A DNA stretch of 64,000 nt, taken from NCBI RefSeq assembly GCF_026210795.1, contig NC_089430.1:1-64000 (forward strand), in the 5' to 3' direction. The stretch is from Rhizophagus irregularis. Taxonomy: Eukaryota > Glomeromycota > Glomeromycetes > Glomerales > Glomeraceae. Numbering within the stretch: position 1 is the stretch's first letter; every line of letters begins with the position of its first letter. Made by a program: the position numbers and the translations under genes. A model generated the notes under the pieces. It saw only the letters and a program-made list of their open reading frames with translations. It was not told where the DNA came from and did not search any database. Below, piece after piece: positions 1-11,780 of this stretch.

Positions 1-378
1 TAACCCTAACCCTAACCCTAACCCTAACCCTAACCCTAACCCTAACCCTAACCCTAACCCTAACCCTAACCCTAACCCTAACCCTAACCCTAACCCTAAC
101 TCCTAACCCTAACCCTAACCCTAACCCTAACCCTAACCCTAACCCTAACTCCTAACCCTAACCCTAACCCTAACCCTAACCCTAACCCTAACCCTAACCC
201 TAACCCCAACCCTAACCCTAACCCTAACCCTAACCCTAACCCCAACCCTAACCCTAACCTCAACTCAACCCTAACCCCAACCCCAACCCTAACCCTAACC
301 CTAACCCCAACCCCATCCCAACTCCTAACCCTAACCCTAACCCTAACCCTAACCCTAACCCTAACCCTAACCCTAACC

Positions 379-419
<41 letters not shown>

Positions 420-949
420 CCCTAACCCTAACCCTAACCCTAACCCTAACCCCAACCCTAACCCTAACCCTAACCCTAACCCTAACCCTAACCCTAACCC
501 TACCCTCCTAACCCTAACCCTAACCCTAACCCTAACCCTAACCCTAACCCCAACCCCAACCCTAACCCTAACCCTAACCCTAACCCCTAACCCTCAACCC
601 CAACCCCAACCCTAACCCTAACCCTAACCCTAACCCTAACCCCAACCCTCCCTAACCCTAACCCTAACCCCAACCCTAACCCTAACCCTAACCCTAACCC
701 TAACCCCAACCCTAACCCTAACCCTAACCCTCAACCCTAACCCTAACCCTAACCCTAACCCTAACCCTAACCCTAACCCTAACCTCCTAACCCTAACCCC
801 TAACCCTAACCCTAACCCTAACCCTCCTAACCCTAACCCTAACCCTAACCCTAACCCTAACCCTAACCCTAACCCTAACCCTAACCCTAACCCTAACCCT
901 AACCCTAACCCTAACCCTAACCCTAACCCTAACCCTAACCCTAACCCTA
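1..949. repeat. Telomeric CCCTAA repeat array (chromosome end)
   Basis: About 950 bp of CCCTAA hexamers start at base 1. The C-rich strand read 5' to 3' from the left edge is the orientation expected for a left chromosome end with a TTAGGG overhang. The array is near perfect at both ends. Between about 100 and 840 it carries variants such as CCCCAA, CTCCTAA and CCTCAA. It ends abruptly at 949 where unique sequence begins. Reading frames inside it are repeat artefacts. Confidence 0.97.
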
Positions 950-2110
950 TATGTAATTTCTTTACGATTACATAATGCGGTCCCTATGTGCATTTATAAC
1001 ACAGTTACAAAGTCAACCTCTTTCTTTATAGTCACCCATTTGGGGACAGTGCCCATACTTGGTAATTATTTTACCAATCGTTTTCTTTAATGTTTAATGC
1101 CCACTACTTTCCGCACCCTCTATTAAAAGCTATAGTTAAGTAAGCCTTCACTTGCTTCATCCCTCACCAAGCCTGGCCTTTACGTAACCATCCCCGCCAC
1201 CTTTTAACAGGACAATTCAACACCACAACCGAAATGCAAGGACATATCCCTGCATAATCCTAAAGGCCTTCGAATCCTGCCGAATCAACCTACTTACCCT
1301 CATTCTTTAATCCGCTTGTATGATACCTCATAATTGACTACTATTATAAACCCCTCACCACTACTACTGTCCACTATGAACTTTCATCAGATAACCTTCA
1401 ATCATCTAGACCCCTTCCATACCACCATATTAGGTACCAGGTTCACTCAAAGACCACTACAGCCCGCAATTACCATCACCGATAAGAGCGGCTGTAATCC
1501 CCAAAGTGGTATACTTTGTAGCCGACCACCTGACAGTAAAAGCTTGTAAATGCTACCTTAAAATATCCTTGCTGCAAGTATCAACCACCAGGAATCACCA
1601 ACCAGGTGACCCATCTTGATGGGCGGAAATCGAACCCAATCACCAAGCTCATCCTGTTCCGCGCACGAACACCGTGGTTATTCTAAACATCTAACAGAAG
1701 GTCAACTCACCACTAAGACATCAGACCCTCCTCGCCTTTACCATCTGGTACTCAATTCATCTACCATTATCGACCCTGGTGCTGGTATCGTAGGAACACC
1801 ACCCGATATGTTCTTGCGATAGTAGCCGACCTCAAAGGACAGGACTGACAGCACATACCAACCCGCCCCATAGGCCTCATTAAGGACACCAAGGACACTT
1901 GCGACTTAATGTGCTACGAATTAACCGTACACACTAATTCACCATATGCAGTAACTACACTAATCCCTGTACCTTCACGCTATTCGGTTGTAGCGTGGCC
2001 CGTAGTAAAATTCTTTTATTTCCGCGTCACTTCTAATCCGAACTTTCCCGTAACCTCACCATACTCTAGCCTTGTAGTTCCAATCCATCATCCCATCTAC
2101 GGATGATCAA
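950..2110. other. Subtelomeric segment, GC-richer, no convincing gene
   Basis: This 1.2-kb stretch is clearly richer in G and C than the sequence that follows. It holds only short unrelated open frames of 65-71 codons with stops between them, and none resembles a family I know. There is no tandem structure. It may be an old subtelomeric repeat shared with other chromosome ends, but one copy cannot show that. Confidence 0.5.
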
Positions 2111-2414
2111 TTTCTTCCTCATTTATTTTTGGAAAAGAGACATTTATGTTTCATAATTTATAATTTAAACTGCATTCGACGTAAAGGTGAGAATCGAACG
2201 TGCATTATTTAATTAATTGGAACATAAAATAAATGGGAAATCTTGCGGATTGAAATTTTCATCCGTCGATGATATTTTAATCCGTTCCTAATTTCTCCTC
2301 ACTTTCATTTTTTGAAAAAAAGTTTATTTATTAAATTATATACTGTATTATGCTCTTAGGATATCCTTAAAAAAAATGCTCTTTTATATTAATTAAATGA
2401 GCCGTACAACTGTC

Positions 2415-2515
2415 AAATGTGATTATCCGTCGGATGACGGATTGGAACTCTATCAGAGCTTAAGGTATGAGGTCTCAGTGACTAACCACTGAGATAGGGT
2501 ATGACTAACCCATAT
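2415..2515 (-). repeat. tRNA-like (A-box/B-box) decayed sequence
   Basis: On the minus strand the motif ATCTCAGTGGTTAG resembles a tRNA D-arm/A box. About 45 bases later GAGTTCCAATCC resembles a T-arm/B box. The arms do not fold into an intact cloverleaf. The best reading is a tRNA-derived SINE head or a decayed tRNA gene, not a functional tRNA. Confidence 0.35.
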
Positions 2516-2609
2516 TATAAAGAGATGACTATATAAAAAATTTCTTATATTAAAGATATCATAATTCCGGCCAAAATTAACATAATTTTAATTTTAAAAT
2601 TATACTCAA

Positions 2610-3235
2610 AACTTTATTGTAACGTAACTTCGCCAATATTAATCGTAGAGAGATGATCTCACTGCCATTCAATTCATCTTGATGAGACGGTTCTAATGGT
2701 ATAAAATACGTCAAAATCCAATCACTAGATTAATTTCCGAAATTAAAAAAATATTAATGGTTTTTGTGTAATAACTCTGCCAATATTGATCCTAGAAAGA
2801 CGATCTTACTACCATTCGATTCTGTCTTGATGAGACGAATCTAATGGTATAGGATACATCGAAATCCAATTACTAGATCAATTTCCGAAATTAAAAAATA
2901 TTAAATAGTTTTTAAGTAATAACCCGTCAATATTGATCACAGAGAGATGAGCTTACCACCATTCGATTCGTCTCGATGAGGCGATTCCAACGAGCTATAA
3001 ATCGTCTTTTCACAATCACTAGGTACTGAGAAATCTAGCAAAATGTTAAATGGCGCAGTAAACGTAAATTAAGAAATATTATAATGCTGATGCTTTAATA
3101 TTTTGTTGAATAACTCGTCAGCCAAGCGATCGGAAAAGCGATAAAACTACCACCATTCGGATTCGTCTCAGTGAGACGATTCTAACAAGCTACGATACAT
3201 CTTTGTACGATTATTAGATGCCAAGTTATTTAATA
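2610..3235. repeat. Four ~150-bp tandem repeats, each with a hairpin core
   Basis: Copies begin near 2631, 2780, 2929 and 3115. Each has a recognisable palindromic core in which GATTCGTCT pairs with AGACGAATC, flanked by CCATT and AATGG arms, around a TGATG or similar loop. The spacers hold a conserved 'aatcactagat...ttccgaaatt' block. Divergence grows towards the last copy. No coding frame fits the repeat period. A related single hairpin lies at 26103-26139. Confidence 0.75.
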
Positions 3236-4787
3236 TATTCTTTATATAACTGTAATTATAAACGGTTCTTTTTAATATAAGATTTTTGGAAAGAATAGGT
3301 GCGATAGCGACTATAGATAGATTGCGACTATATAGGATAGATTTTAATAATAAAGTATTTTTAACATTCAATGGTGTGACTATATAGTAGAATATGACTA
3401 TAACGGAGCGACTATAAAGGAAATAGACTGAAAATACATCCAAATAACCCAATCAAACCTTACTCATATGTAACTGATTACTAAATTTGCTAAAAGACAA
3501 TGCAACTCCTTAACATATGATTTTTGTATATTATTGTACAATTACGAAAAGAAAGTCGTGGAGCAGTTTATAGAATATTATGTAAAGCTACAAAATTCAA
3601 AATATTTAGAGTTGGTAACGAATTTACATTTCAATAAGACCATTAAATAGAAATTTATAAACTTAATGCTAAAGGAAGAGAAATTTTTAAACGATAAATG
3701 GATGAAACATAGTACAGTTTGATGGTTGCAGAATATCAAAATAATTTTCTATGATTAATTATGGAGGTTATAATTAAAATATTCCAATTGAAATAATACA
3801 TGACGATCTCGCTTATTTTCGTTTATTTAATGATGCAAGATATTTTATTATTTTAATGTGAAGAAAAGTAAATAGTATTTTTTTCCAAATTAATGAAAGA
3901 TATATCGTTCAGAAAATAAAAAAATTGAATGTCAAGTATACAATATAATATTAAGCAAAAAATTGAACGTTATACAGCAATATAATATTCGCAAAATCAA
4001 CAAGCCAGACAGACATCATGATAACAAAATAGTAATTATGATTCGAAAGATTTACAATTTCATATTATGAAATGGAATAAGAACAAAGAAAGGAATTATT
4101 CAATTTCAATGATTTACAATATGAAGGGGCGAGCCTCAGTCAGTAAAGCGGAAAGGGATGTTACCGAGAAGAAAATAGAAATGATGAACATTTCTTGAAA
4201 TAAGAAAGGACATTGATGAAGAACGAGAGGTGATATGCGCGAGCATATTGCGAATGTAAGTATGAGGATGACGGAGTTGTCATATGGCTTCATGCGTTAG
4301 TAATACTACAAATTGTTTCTAAATAAATAATCAGATTAATTTACGAATTAAATAAAAAATAAAATATTTACGTGGTTTTCTAATATTTACGTCGTTTTTT
4401 CCCAAAAACGTTCACCGAATTCCTCATAATACTTCGTTCCTAGAGCACTTTTCCTTCCCTTTAGCTTACCCTTGATATATAATTGCATTTTCTAATAAAA
4501 TTATAAAATTATATTTTTATTTAATATGCCAAAAATAGTAGTTCGAACTCGAAATAACAAATAGTATACTTTATGTTCATACGTTCGTTAAATTTTTCTT
4601 TACATTGCCTCCCAATATACGTAAATTCGAATTCAAGGTTTATTTTACTGCTAAAATTTTCCAAAAATTATGCTTCATATTACCACTAAGTTCATGAAAA
4701 TTATCGTTTTCTGTTTTTCTATTAATTAAAACTCGCAATTGTCTATCAGTCCACATGTTATTAAAGAATTAATGAAATATTAATGAA
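3236..4787. other. AT-rich intergenic stretch, nothing recognised
   Basis: I see no gene, RNA or tandem structure here beyond low-complexity AT runs. Short open frames have no recognisable motif. Confidence 0.5.
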
Positions 4788-5093
4788 AACGAAAGAGAAA
4801 GAATTTTGTAAAAGGAGTGGGAAAATAAAAAAAATCTGTAAAAAAAAAAAATCTGTGTAAAAAAAAATAAAATCAAATTATTATGCCTACAATCTATGAA
4901 CACAAGAATTAATGAAATATTAATGAAGACGAAAGAATTAATGAAATGAAGAATTATATTAATGAAAACGAAAGAATTAATAAAACGAAAGAATTTTGTA
5001 AAAGGAGTGGAAAAATAAAAAAAAATCTGTGTAAAAAAAAATCCTTGTAAAAAAATAAAATCAAATTATTATGCTTACAATCTATGAACACAA
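4788..5093. repeat. Tandem duplication, period about 190 bp
   Basis: A block starting 'gaattttgtaaaaggagtgg' at 4801 recurs at 4991. Both copies end in 'caatctatgaacacaa' (about 4905 and 5093). The copies differ mainly in A-run length and in an 'aattaatgaaatattaatga' repeat between them. Confidence 0.7.
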
Positions 5094-5785
5094 TAAGAAA
5101 TTGCAATGATGTGGAATAAATAGTTTAAACAAATTTGTTAAACAAATTTGGATAAGCCATGGGTATACCGCGGGTGTGTCGTGGGTATGTCGCGATATCT
5201 TTATGGTAAATTAAAGCATTTACCGTGGGTGAGTCGCAGACTCGCGGGTCAATTTGAGGACTTACTATGGAATAATAAAGATGTTTTTATACACGTAATT
5301 ATCTTCTATGGTGGTCAATTTAGAGGTTCAATCGGGGAAGTTTTACCACAACATTTATTTTATTTTGATAATGGCTTAAAATTAACAAAAATTAATTAAC
5401 AAAATTGATTTAATTGGTCTGCTAATAACAATCATGGTGTTTAACGAATTCGCTTCGTTAGTTTTGATGTTTGAAAAATATAATCGTAAATTAAATATAT
5501 AATCGTAAATTAAATCATACTTTATCTATTATTTTATTAAATCGTAAACTTTAATACTCTACTACTAAATTAACTAAATTATTGTTTTGCGAAAGCATTT
5601 TCTATTTATTAAGTATGATTTTTAACCACTATTTTTTATAATCCTGCATATGAATTTACAGGTCAAAAACTTCACAATTCAATTAGTTTAATTTTTGAGT
5701 TTTTTGACGCATTCGTGAGATTTAAGCAAGTATGAAATAAATTTTTTTTATACTAATTGAATTTTTATGTATTGATTAACGATAA
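5094..5785. other. Intergenic; one weak open frame
   Basis: An 83-codon frame lies at 5148-5399 (+) with a repetitive start (GTGGGTATG-like repeats at 5155-5240). It shows no known domain, signal peptide or splice context, so I do not call it a gene. The rest is AT-rich. Confidence 0.3.
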
Positions 5786-5899
5786 ATTGTGTTCCAAAAC
5801 TTGACGATTGTGTTACTTTTAAAACTCCAATGTGCTACTTGATTTTGTATACGATTGTGTTCCAAAACTTGACGATTGTGTTACTTTTAAAACTCCAAT
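5786..5899. repeat. 46-bp direct repeat, period 68
   Basis: A 46-base block is present identically at 5786-5831 and 5854-5899. Within each copy 'gattgtgtt' is itself repeated. It is a short local duplication just upstream of the transposase-like gene. Confidence 0.8.
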
Positions 5900-6068
5900 C
5901 AGAATCTATAGCAAATCGGTAATAATTTTAACCGAATTGATTTTGGTTTTTTTGTCGATACGCTAAACAATATAAAAGTTATTAAGGTATTTAATAAATA
6001 ATTTTTATAAAGATTTATTGAATTTTATAAAAATTCTAAATTAAGTTAAGGATTTAAATTGTCAAAAG

Positions 6069-9000
6069 ATGAGAAGACGATATAGTCACAATAAACCAAT
6101 AGAGCCAATTCGAATTCGAAATCGGTTTTCTTACAGCAAACCTAATGAGACAACAGATTCTGACGAGAGAGTTGCAATTCGTTCGCCTGTACATTCACCT
6201 GATAATGATAACAATGACATAGACTTTCAGTATGATCATAAAGATGATTTAAGTTTTCAAGACATTAATGATGACGATAATGCATATGGATCAATTAATC
6301 CTCAAGACTACAATGATGAGATGATATTTTCGCAAGATAATGTCAATTCATCTGATACTAAAGAGGAAGAAGAAAGTGATAACAAATACAATTATGAAGA
6401 GGAGGAAGAGGAGGAAGATAATAATGAAAACAATGACGAAGAGGAAGAGGAGGAAGGTAATAATGATGATAATAATAATCAAGTGGAAGAGGAACGTAAT
6501 AACGATGAAGAGGAACATAATAATGATGAAGAGGAACGTAATAATGATGAAAAGGAACGTAATAATGAAGAGAAAGAAATAGATCAAATCGTTGAAGCGT
6601 TAGATGAAGACAAGATACCGTTCTGCAATGGTGAGTTTACACCGTACTTTAATAATTATACAAATACGGCATTATTTTGCTGGCTTCAGAAGCATAATGT
6701 TTCTACGAAAGCATATGAAGATCTTGTCGATATCATTCACAATTCTCAATTTGAACCTACCCATGTGGTAAAAAATATCCGAAGATTCCAATCATGGAGA
6801 AAATGTCTTCCTCTTCTACCAATAATAACAAAGTCTATTAAAATTTCACCAAAAAAAACTCCATCAACCTCACGAGGATCAAAACTTTCGTAACAACTCT
6901 CAATCAGTGAAATTATATGGCATGTTCTTAATAATCCGATGCTAATGAAGCATATGTATTTTAGACCCAGTATTAATTCTGAAGAAAAATCAGAATTTTG
7001 GTATGGAAATTTATGGGGGGAATCCCCACTTTTTGGACAACACAAAATATTAATATCAGAAGGTTATAAAATAATACACTTTGATACAATTATAATTTAT
7101 TATCATTGATAATATTTATTAAAGTTATTTTTAATAAATAGTATTGTACTGATCTGGTGATTTTGTTTACTATTATGATGATAATGGTCAAAAAAAACTT
7201 GGAAGATTAAGATCAATTTTAAAAAATCATGATGGATATTATCAGTTACGAATTCAAAAAATTTTGGAATATAGAGATTTACCCGGAAATTTAAAAGGGT
7301 TACCAAGACAACGTCATTCTATTACCGGTGAAGTATAGTTACAAGATAAACTATTTTTAATTATAATGACTTCTCAAATTTTAGAAAAAGTACCTATATT
7401 GATGATATTTCAACATCAAAATATTCCTGATGGTTCATTGCAGATTAGTGAAATAATTTATAAATGTAATGACCGTTGGCATGTTCGTAATGTAAAGCTT
7501 TTATACCTACATCCATCTGATTACATTTCTATCAGAAATCCACCATCATCATCTATGCCAATCTATAAGCTATTTTTAGATCTTTATTATGATGATTTTG
7601 GTACATTTAGAAATGTATACCATTCTCTAGGTGGTGTTTATGTACAGTTTGGAAATATGCCAGCACATAGAAAGCTAATAAAGAACCATTTTGTTATTGG
7701 GTTTATCCCATTTGGAGGAAAATTTGACGAATTTATGATACCATTCATTTCAGAAATGAAGGAATTAGAGAAAGGAAAGGTGATGACTGTCCAAGGACAA
7801 GATGCATGGATAATTGCTGGTTTAAGGGTTGTTATGGCAGATTTACCTCAAGGTAACGATTTGACAGGAGTATTAAGGTATTTTTTCAATTTAGTTAATA
7901 ATATAATAATATAATTTTATGACAACTATTAAAATTTTTTAAAAAATAAATTTAGACATAATGCAAATAAGGGTTGTCGTACTTGTAAAACTACTAAAGA
8001 ATCATTGAGTGCTCACAATCAGGATATCGTAACAACATTACGTTATCATCATATTACAGACGAAGAAATCTTAAAAATTTCTTATGAGACTATAATGTCA
8101 AAAAGAGATCAACTTTGTACGGAATATGGTTTACGATCATTACCTAGTATTTTAGATAAATTAAAAAGGGAAAGATATTTACAGATGCTGCAAGATGTTT
8201 ATCATGCGACTGCAGGAAAGATTGGACGGCTACTAAAATTAACTTGTGAATTATTTTCACAAGAAGGAGAAGATAATTTTATCGAAATTTGGAAAAATTT
8301 TGAAATCCCAAAAAGATGGTCTCGCTTACCAAATCTGATTACTTACTACAATAGTTTTATGATGTCAGATTTACTTAGATTAGCTATGATTATGCTATTT
8401 TTGTTAAACCAGTTTTTAAAAGAATCAAGTATCAAACGTAATGAAACAGCCATGATTCAACAAAGAATTGATGCATTTCGAGTTAATTCAGTTCCAAAAA
8501 TTATTATATTTTGTTGGATACATGTTGCAAAAACTATGAAAGCGGTTTTTAACAAGAAATTTACATCAGATAGCTATGAGGAATTGCAACAATGTTTTGA
8601 AGAAGAGTTTTCAATCCTTCCAAAGGTATAGTTACAAATTTGATATTGAAATATGGAATAATTTCAAATAATTAACAATATTTTACTTTTTATAGGTTTT
8701 TGTAAATTTTGTTAATTTACCAAATATACACATTAATATGCATGCTAAAACCTTTGGAACACTTATTAATACCCAAGTTGGTATAAAAGAAATGGTCTAT
8801 CGTATTTTTAAGGGGATGGTACCAAAGACTAATTGCAAAAACATAGATTTGGATTTATTAAAGCGTTACAATACTTTATTTGCAATTCGATATTTAGCAG
8901 ATGGTGGTATTGATCCAAGATTTAATAGATCTTGTACTGGATTTACAAATTCAAATTTTGGACAGTTATTTTTAAATTGGTATGTTACAGAAGATAAATA

Positions 9001-9663
9001 TTCAACTGAAGCAACTGAACAAGTTCAAGACGATGATGATGATACAAAAAGTAAGTATTTTATTGCATATAGTAGTACATATTTGATATTTATATTTACT
9101 AATCTTTTAATTTAGTTATATCTCCAGTAAACTTTATTTCCAATATTTCATTAAAAAAAAGAATGTCAAAGCAGGGAACGTGATAAACTTCTTTTAACTT
9201 TACATAATTTTAAAACTGAATTGTTTTTATCTTATGTGGATATGAAGTTTGAGGCGGCACTTATAAACTCTTCAATTAGTTGGTACAAATTTGCATCATA
9301 TATGATTGAAGAAGAAAATGGTATCCTTTCAAAACTGAAGTTCACCTACATCTCGATGATTTTATCACAATTTATGAAAAAGATCATGAAGAATCTTATG
9401 CAATAATCAAAGGTATCTTTCAACATAAGGGTAATAATAACAAATATTATGCATTTATTATTGTAGATTGTTTTGAAGATACTATGGTTGAACATTCAGT
9501 ATTAAAATGTCCACTTTACCGTCTTCAAGCAACAGGAGATAAATGGAGACGTATTTTTCCAATTACTGTAATAAATAATGTTCAAAAGTACACTTTATTC
9601 ATAATTGTAATTCAGAAAGGTGCCAACTACCAAATCATGATACTACAAATAGAATTTGGATAA
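6069..9663 (+). pseudogene. Broken multi-exon transposase gene, TNP2/Plavaka-like
   Basis: The first frame (6069-6893) has a basic start, a long Glu/Asn-rich acidic tract (about residues 90-165) and a conserved-looking segment ending in TPSTSRGSKLS. Homologous-looking coding then continues in other frames: 6900-7060 (LNNPMLMKHMYF..NLWGESPLFG), 7150-7335, 7366-7876 (LFLDLYYDDFGTFRNVYH, then ADLPQGNDLTGV), 7957-8628, 8696-9050 and 9120-9600. Canonical introns are clear at 7877-7956, 8629-8695 and about 9051-9115, each restoring frame. A TAA at 6891, a stop near 7335 and a frame change near 9345 are not explained by introns, so this copy is broken. The DDF/LGG and DLPxGNDL..GC.TC layout matches TNP2/Plavaka-type transposases as I know them. 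The exact superfamily (CACTA, Plavaka or KDZ) is uncertain. Confidence 0.65.
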
Positions 9664-10267
9664 AAAATAATTTTTATTTTACAGCTATATAATTATATTA
9701 ATTATATAAATATAATAAAATAATTATTTTAATTTGTATCGTATAAAATTTTAGTTAAAATTAACCAATAAAATCATATGCATGATGTAATAATAAATTA
9801 AAATTAACCAATTAAAATCACTTTAATTACATGCATGTGATATCTAAAAATAGCTAAAATTCGCATTTATTAATGAGATTTTTTTTGTTTATTTTCAAAA
9901 ATACGCTTTTCTCTTGTCTTTTATGTTAACACTTTACGATATTTTAGTTCGTCTCTTCTTTTCTCTTTTTAAAGTATATTTTAATTATCTCTTTACAATA
10001 TTAACAATACTTTATTAGTTTATATATTCAACATAGTAAGACATCCACATATGAAAAGCAAGAATAAAAGCAAGAATAAAGAAAAGAAAATGTACTTGTC
10101 ACTCATATACGAAAGAAAAGAATAAAAGAAAGGAAAAATGTACCCACTACCCACATACAAAAGAGAGAAAAGCCGCTTTTAAATAAATAGTGAAGCTGTT
10201 AAGCAAGGTATGAAAATAGGATATACGTGTATTTTTCATATTTTTTTTACAATATGTTGTGGTTTGA
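9664..10267. other. AT-rich spacer with purine-rich tracts
   Basis: No gene is visible. Around 10050-10180 there are runs of 'aagaataaaag' with 'acttgtcactcatatacgaaagaaaag'. A related block recurs at 10845-10935, so this is a small dispersed repeat. Confidence 0.5.
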
Positions 10268-10451
10268 GTCTTTCTTTGTTAGACTGTGGTATAAATGTGA
10301 ATATATTTTTCAACGGCCATGTATCTATTGCTTGTTAAATATATTTGCAATTTTTTGTCTTTCTTTGTTAGACTGTGATATTACAATATAAAGTGTAAAT
10401 ATATTTTTCAACGGCCATGTATCTATTGCTTGTTAAATATATTTGCAATTT
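10268..10451. repeat. ~90-bp tandem duplication
   Basis: Two copies of a block run from 'gtctttctttgttagactgtg' to 'cttgttaaatatatttgcaa', starting at 10268 and 10357. They differ by a short insertion (attacaatataaag) in the second copy. Confidence 0.8.
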
Positions 10452-10783
10452 CTTTTGTAATATTTGCTTTAGCCTGGAGGAAAATGTTATGAAATAGGGC
10501 TGGATATTTTATGACATTTTCTGCCTTCCAATTATTTTGTCTGGGGGTAGCCTGACAATTTGTCATTATCCGTCAGTCGTAGCAACCAGCATTTTTTTAC
10601 AATATTATGATTTTAAGAAACAAAACACTTTCAAAAAAATTTAAAGAAAGAACTAACTTAAAAATATTATCATTTTTATTATTCTTTACAAAATCCCAGA
10701 ATTACCTGCTCTAACTATTATCTCAAGGTTATGTATTAAATTTTAAATATATTTTACAAAGAGTACATTTTATTAATCATGAT

Positions 10784-10820
<37 letters not shown>

Positions 10821-10969
10821 AAAATTGAAAATAACGTATCCATCCACTTACATACGAAAGAAAAGAATAAAAAAGAGAAGAAAAGAATAAAAAAAAGGAA
10901 GAAAAGAAACGTACTCCACTCACCCATAATAATCCACTAATAAAAAATTATTATTATTAATGTATAATA
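10452..10969. other. Spacer with (TA)n microsatellite
   Basis: The stretch contains a TA dinucleotide run at about 10788-10817 and a purine-rich repeat at 10845-10915. No coding or RNA feature is recognised. Confidence 0.5.
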
Positions 10970-11780
10970 AATAAATGTAAAACATTTTTTGTAATATTAA
11001 TTCGATATTAATATGATATTATTATGATGTAGTTAATAAAATGTCAAATATTTTGTAATATTAATTCAATGTTAATACAACATCACTATGATGTGGTTAC
11101 GATATCAAATAGGTGTAAAATATTTTTGCAATATTAATTTGATGTTAATATGATATCACTATGATGTGATTACGATATCAAATAAAATGTCAAATATTTT
11201 GTAATATTAATTCAATATTAATACGACATCACTACGATGTGGTTACGATATCAAATAGATAAAATATTTTTGAATATTAATTCAATGTTAATATGATATC
11301 AATACGATGTGATTATGATATCAAATAAAATGTCAAATATTTTGTAATATTAATTCAATGTTAATACGACATCACTACGATGTGGTTACGATATCAAATA
11401 GATATAAAATATTTTTGCAATATTAATTTGATGTTAATATGATATCACTACGATGTGGTTACGATATCAAATAAAATGTCAAATATTTTGTAATATTAAT
11501 TCAATGTTAATACGACATGGTTACGATATCAAATAAATGTCAAATATTTTTGTAATATTAATTCAATGTTAATATGACATCACTACAATGTGATTACGTA
11601 ATAATATTTACATTGCATAATGATCGCTACGATATCGCAAAGATATCGAACTAATCAATGTCGAATAAATATAGTTACGACTAACTTAACGATGTCGAAT
11701 CTATTTTTTATCAAAATATCGTAATGATATCATAATGATATCATTGCAATATCTAATCAATATCGATTGTAAACTCCAAG
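10970..11780. repeat. GATATC-rich satellite array A (~75-85 bp monomer)
   Basis: The array repeats the theme 'aatattaattcaatgttaatacgacatcactacgatgtggttacgatatcaaat' about eight times. Two alternating subtypes appear, one with 'aaatgtcaaatattttg' and one with 'agataaaatatttttgc'. It decays into scattered GATATC/ATATCG words to 11780, where hAT coding begins at once. A related array lies at 57750-58640, also next to a hAT fragment. Confidence 0.8.

Noticed and set aside
96-993. Long open frames with GLGLGL/VRVRVR repeats
   Set aside because: They are translations of the telomere hexamer and have no coding value.
1600-1660. T-arm-like 'gggcggaaatcgaaccc' in the subtelomere
   Set aside because: The T stem pairs at only three or four positions and no D arm, anticodon arm or acceptor stem follows.
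2690-2990. TGATGAG words suggesting hammerhead ribozymes
   Set aside because: The repeat has a simple hairpin there. The conserved CUGANGA and GAAA core boxes are not both present.
5148-5399. 83-codon open frame
   Set aside because: No motif, repetitive start and no supporting context.
6340-6587. Lys/Ile-rich and Phe/Ile-rich open frames on both strands
   Set aside because: Shadow frames of the acidic repeat in the transposase-like gene.
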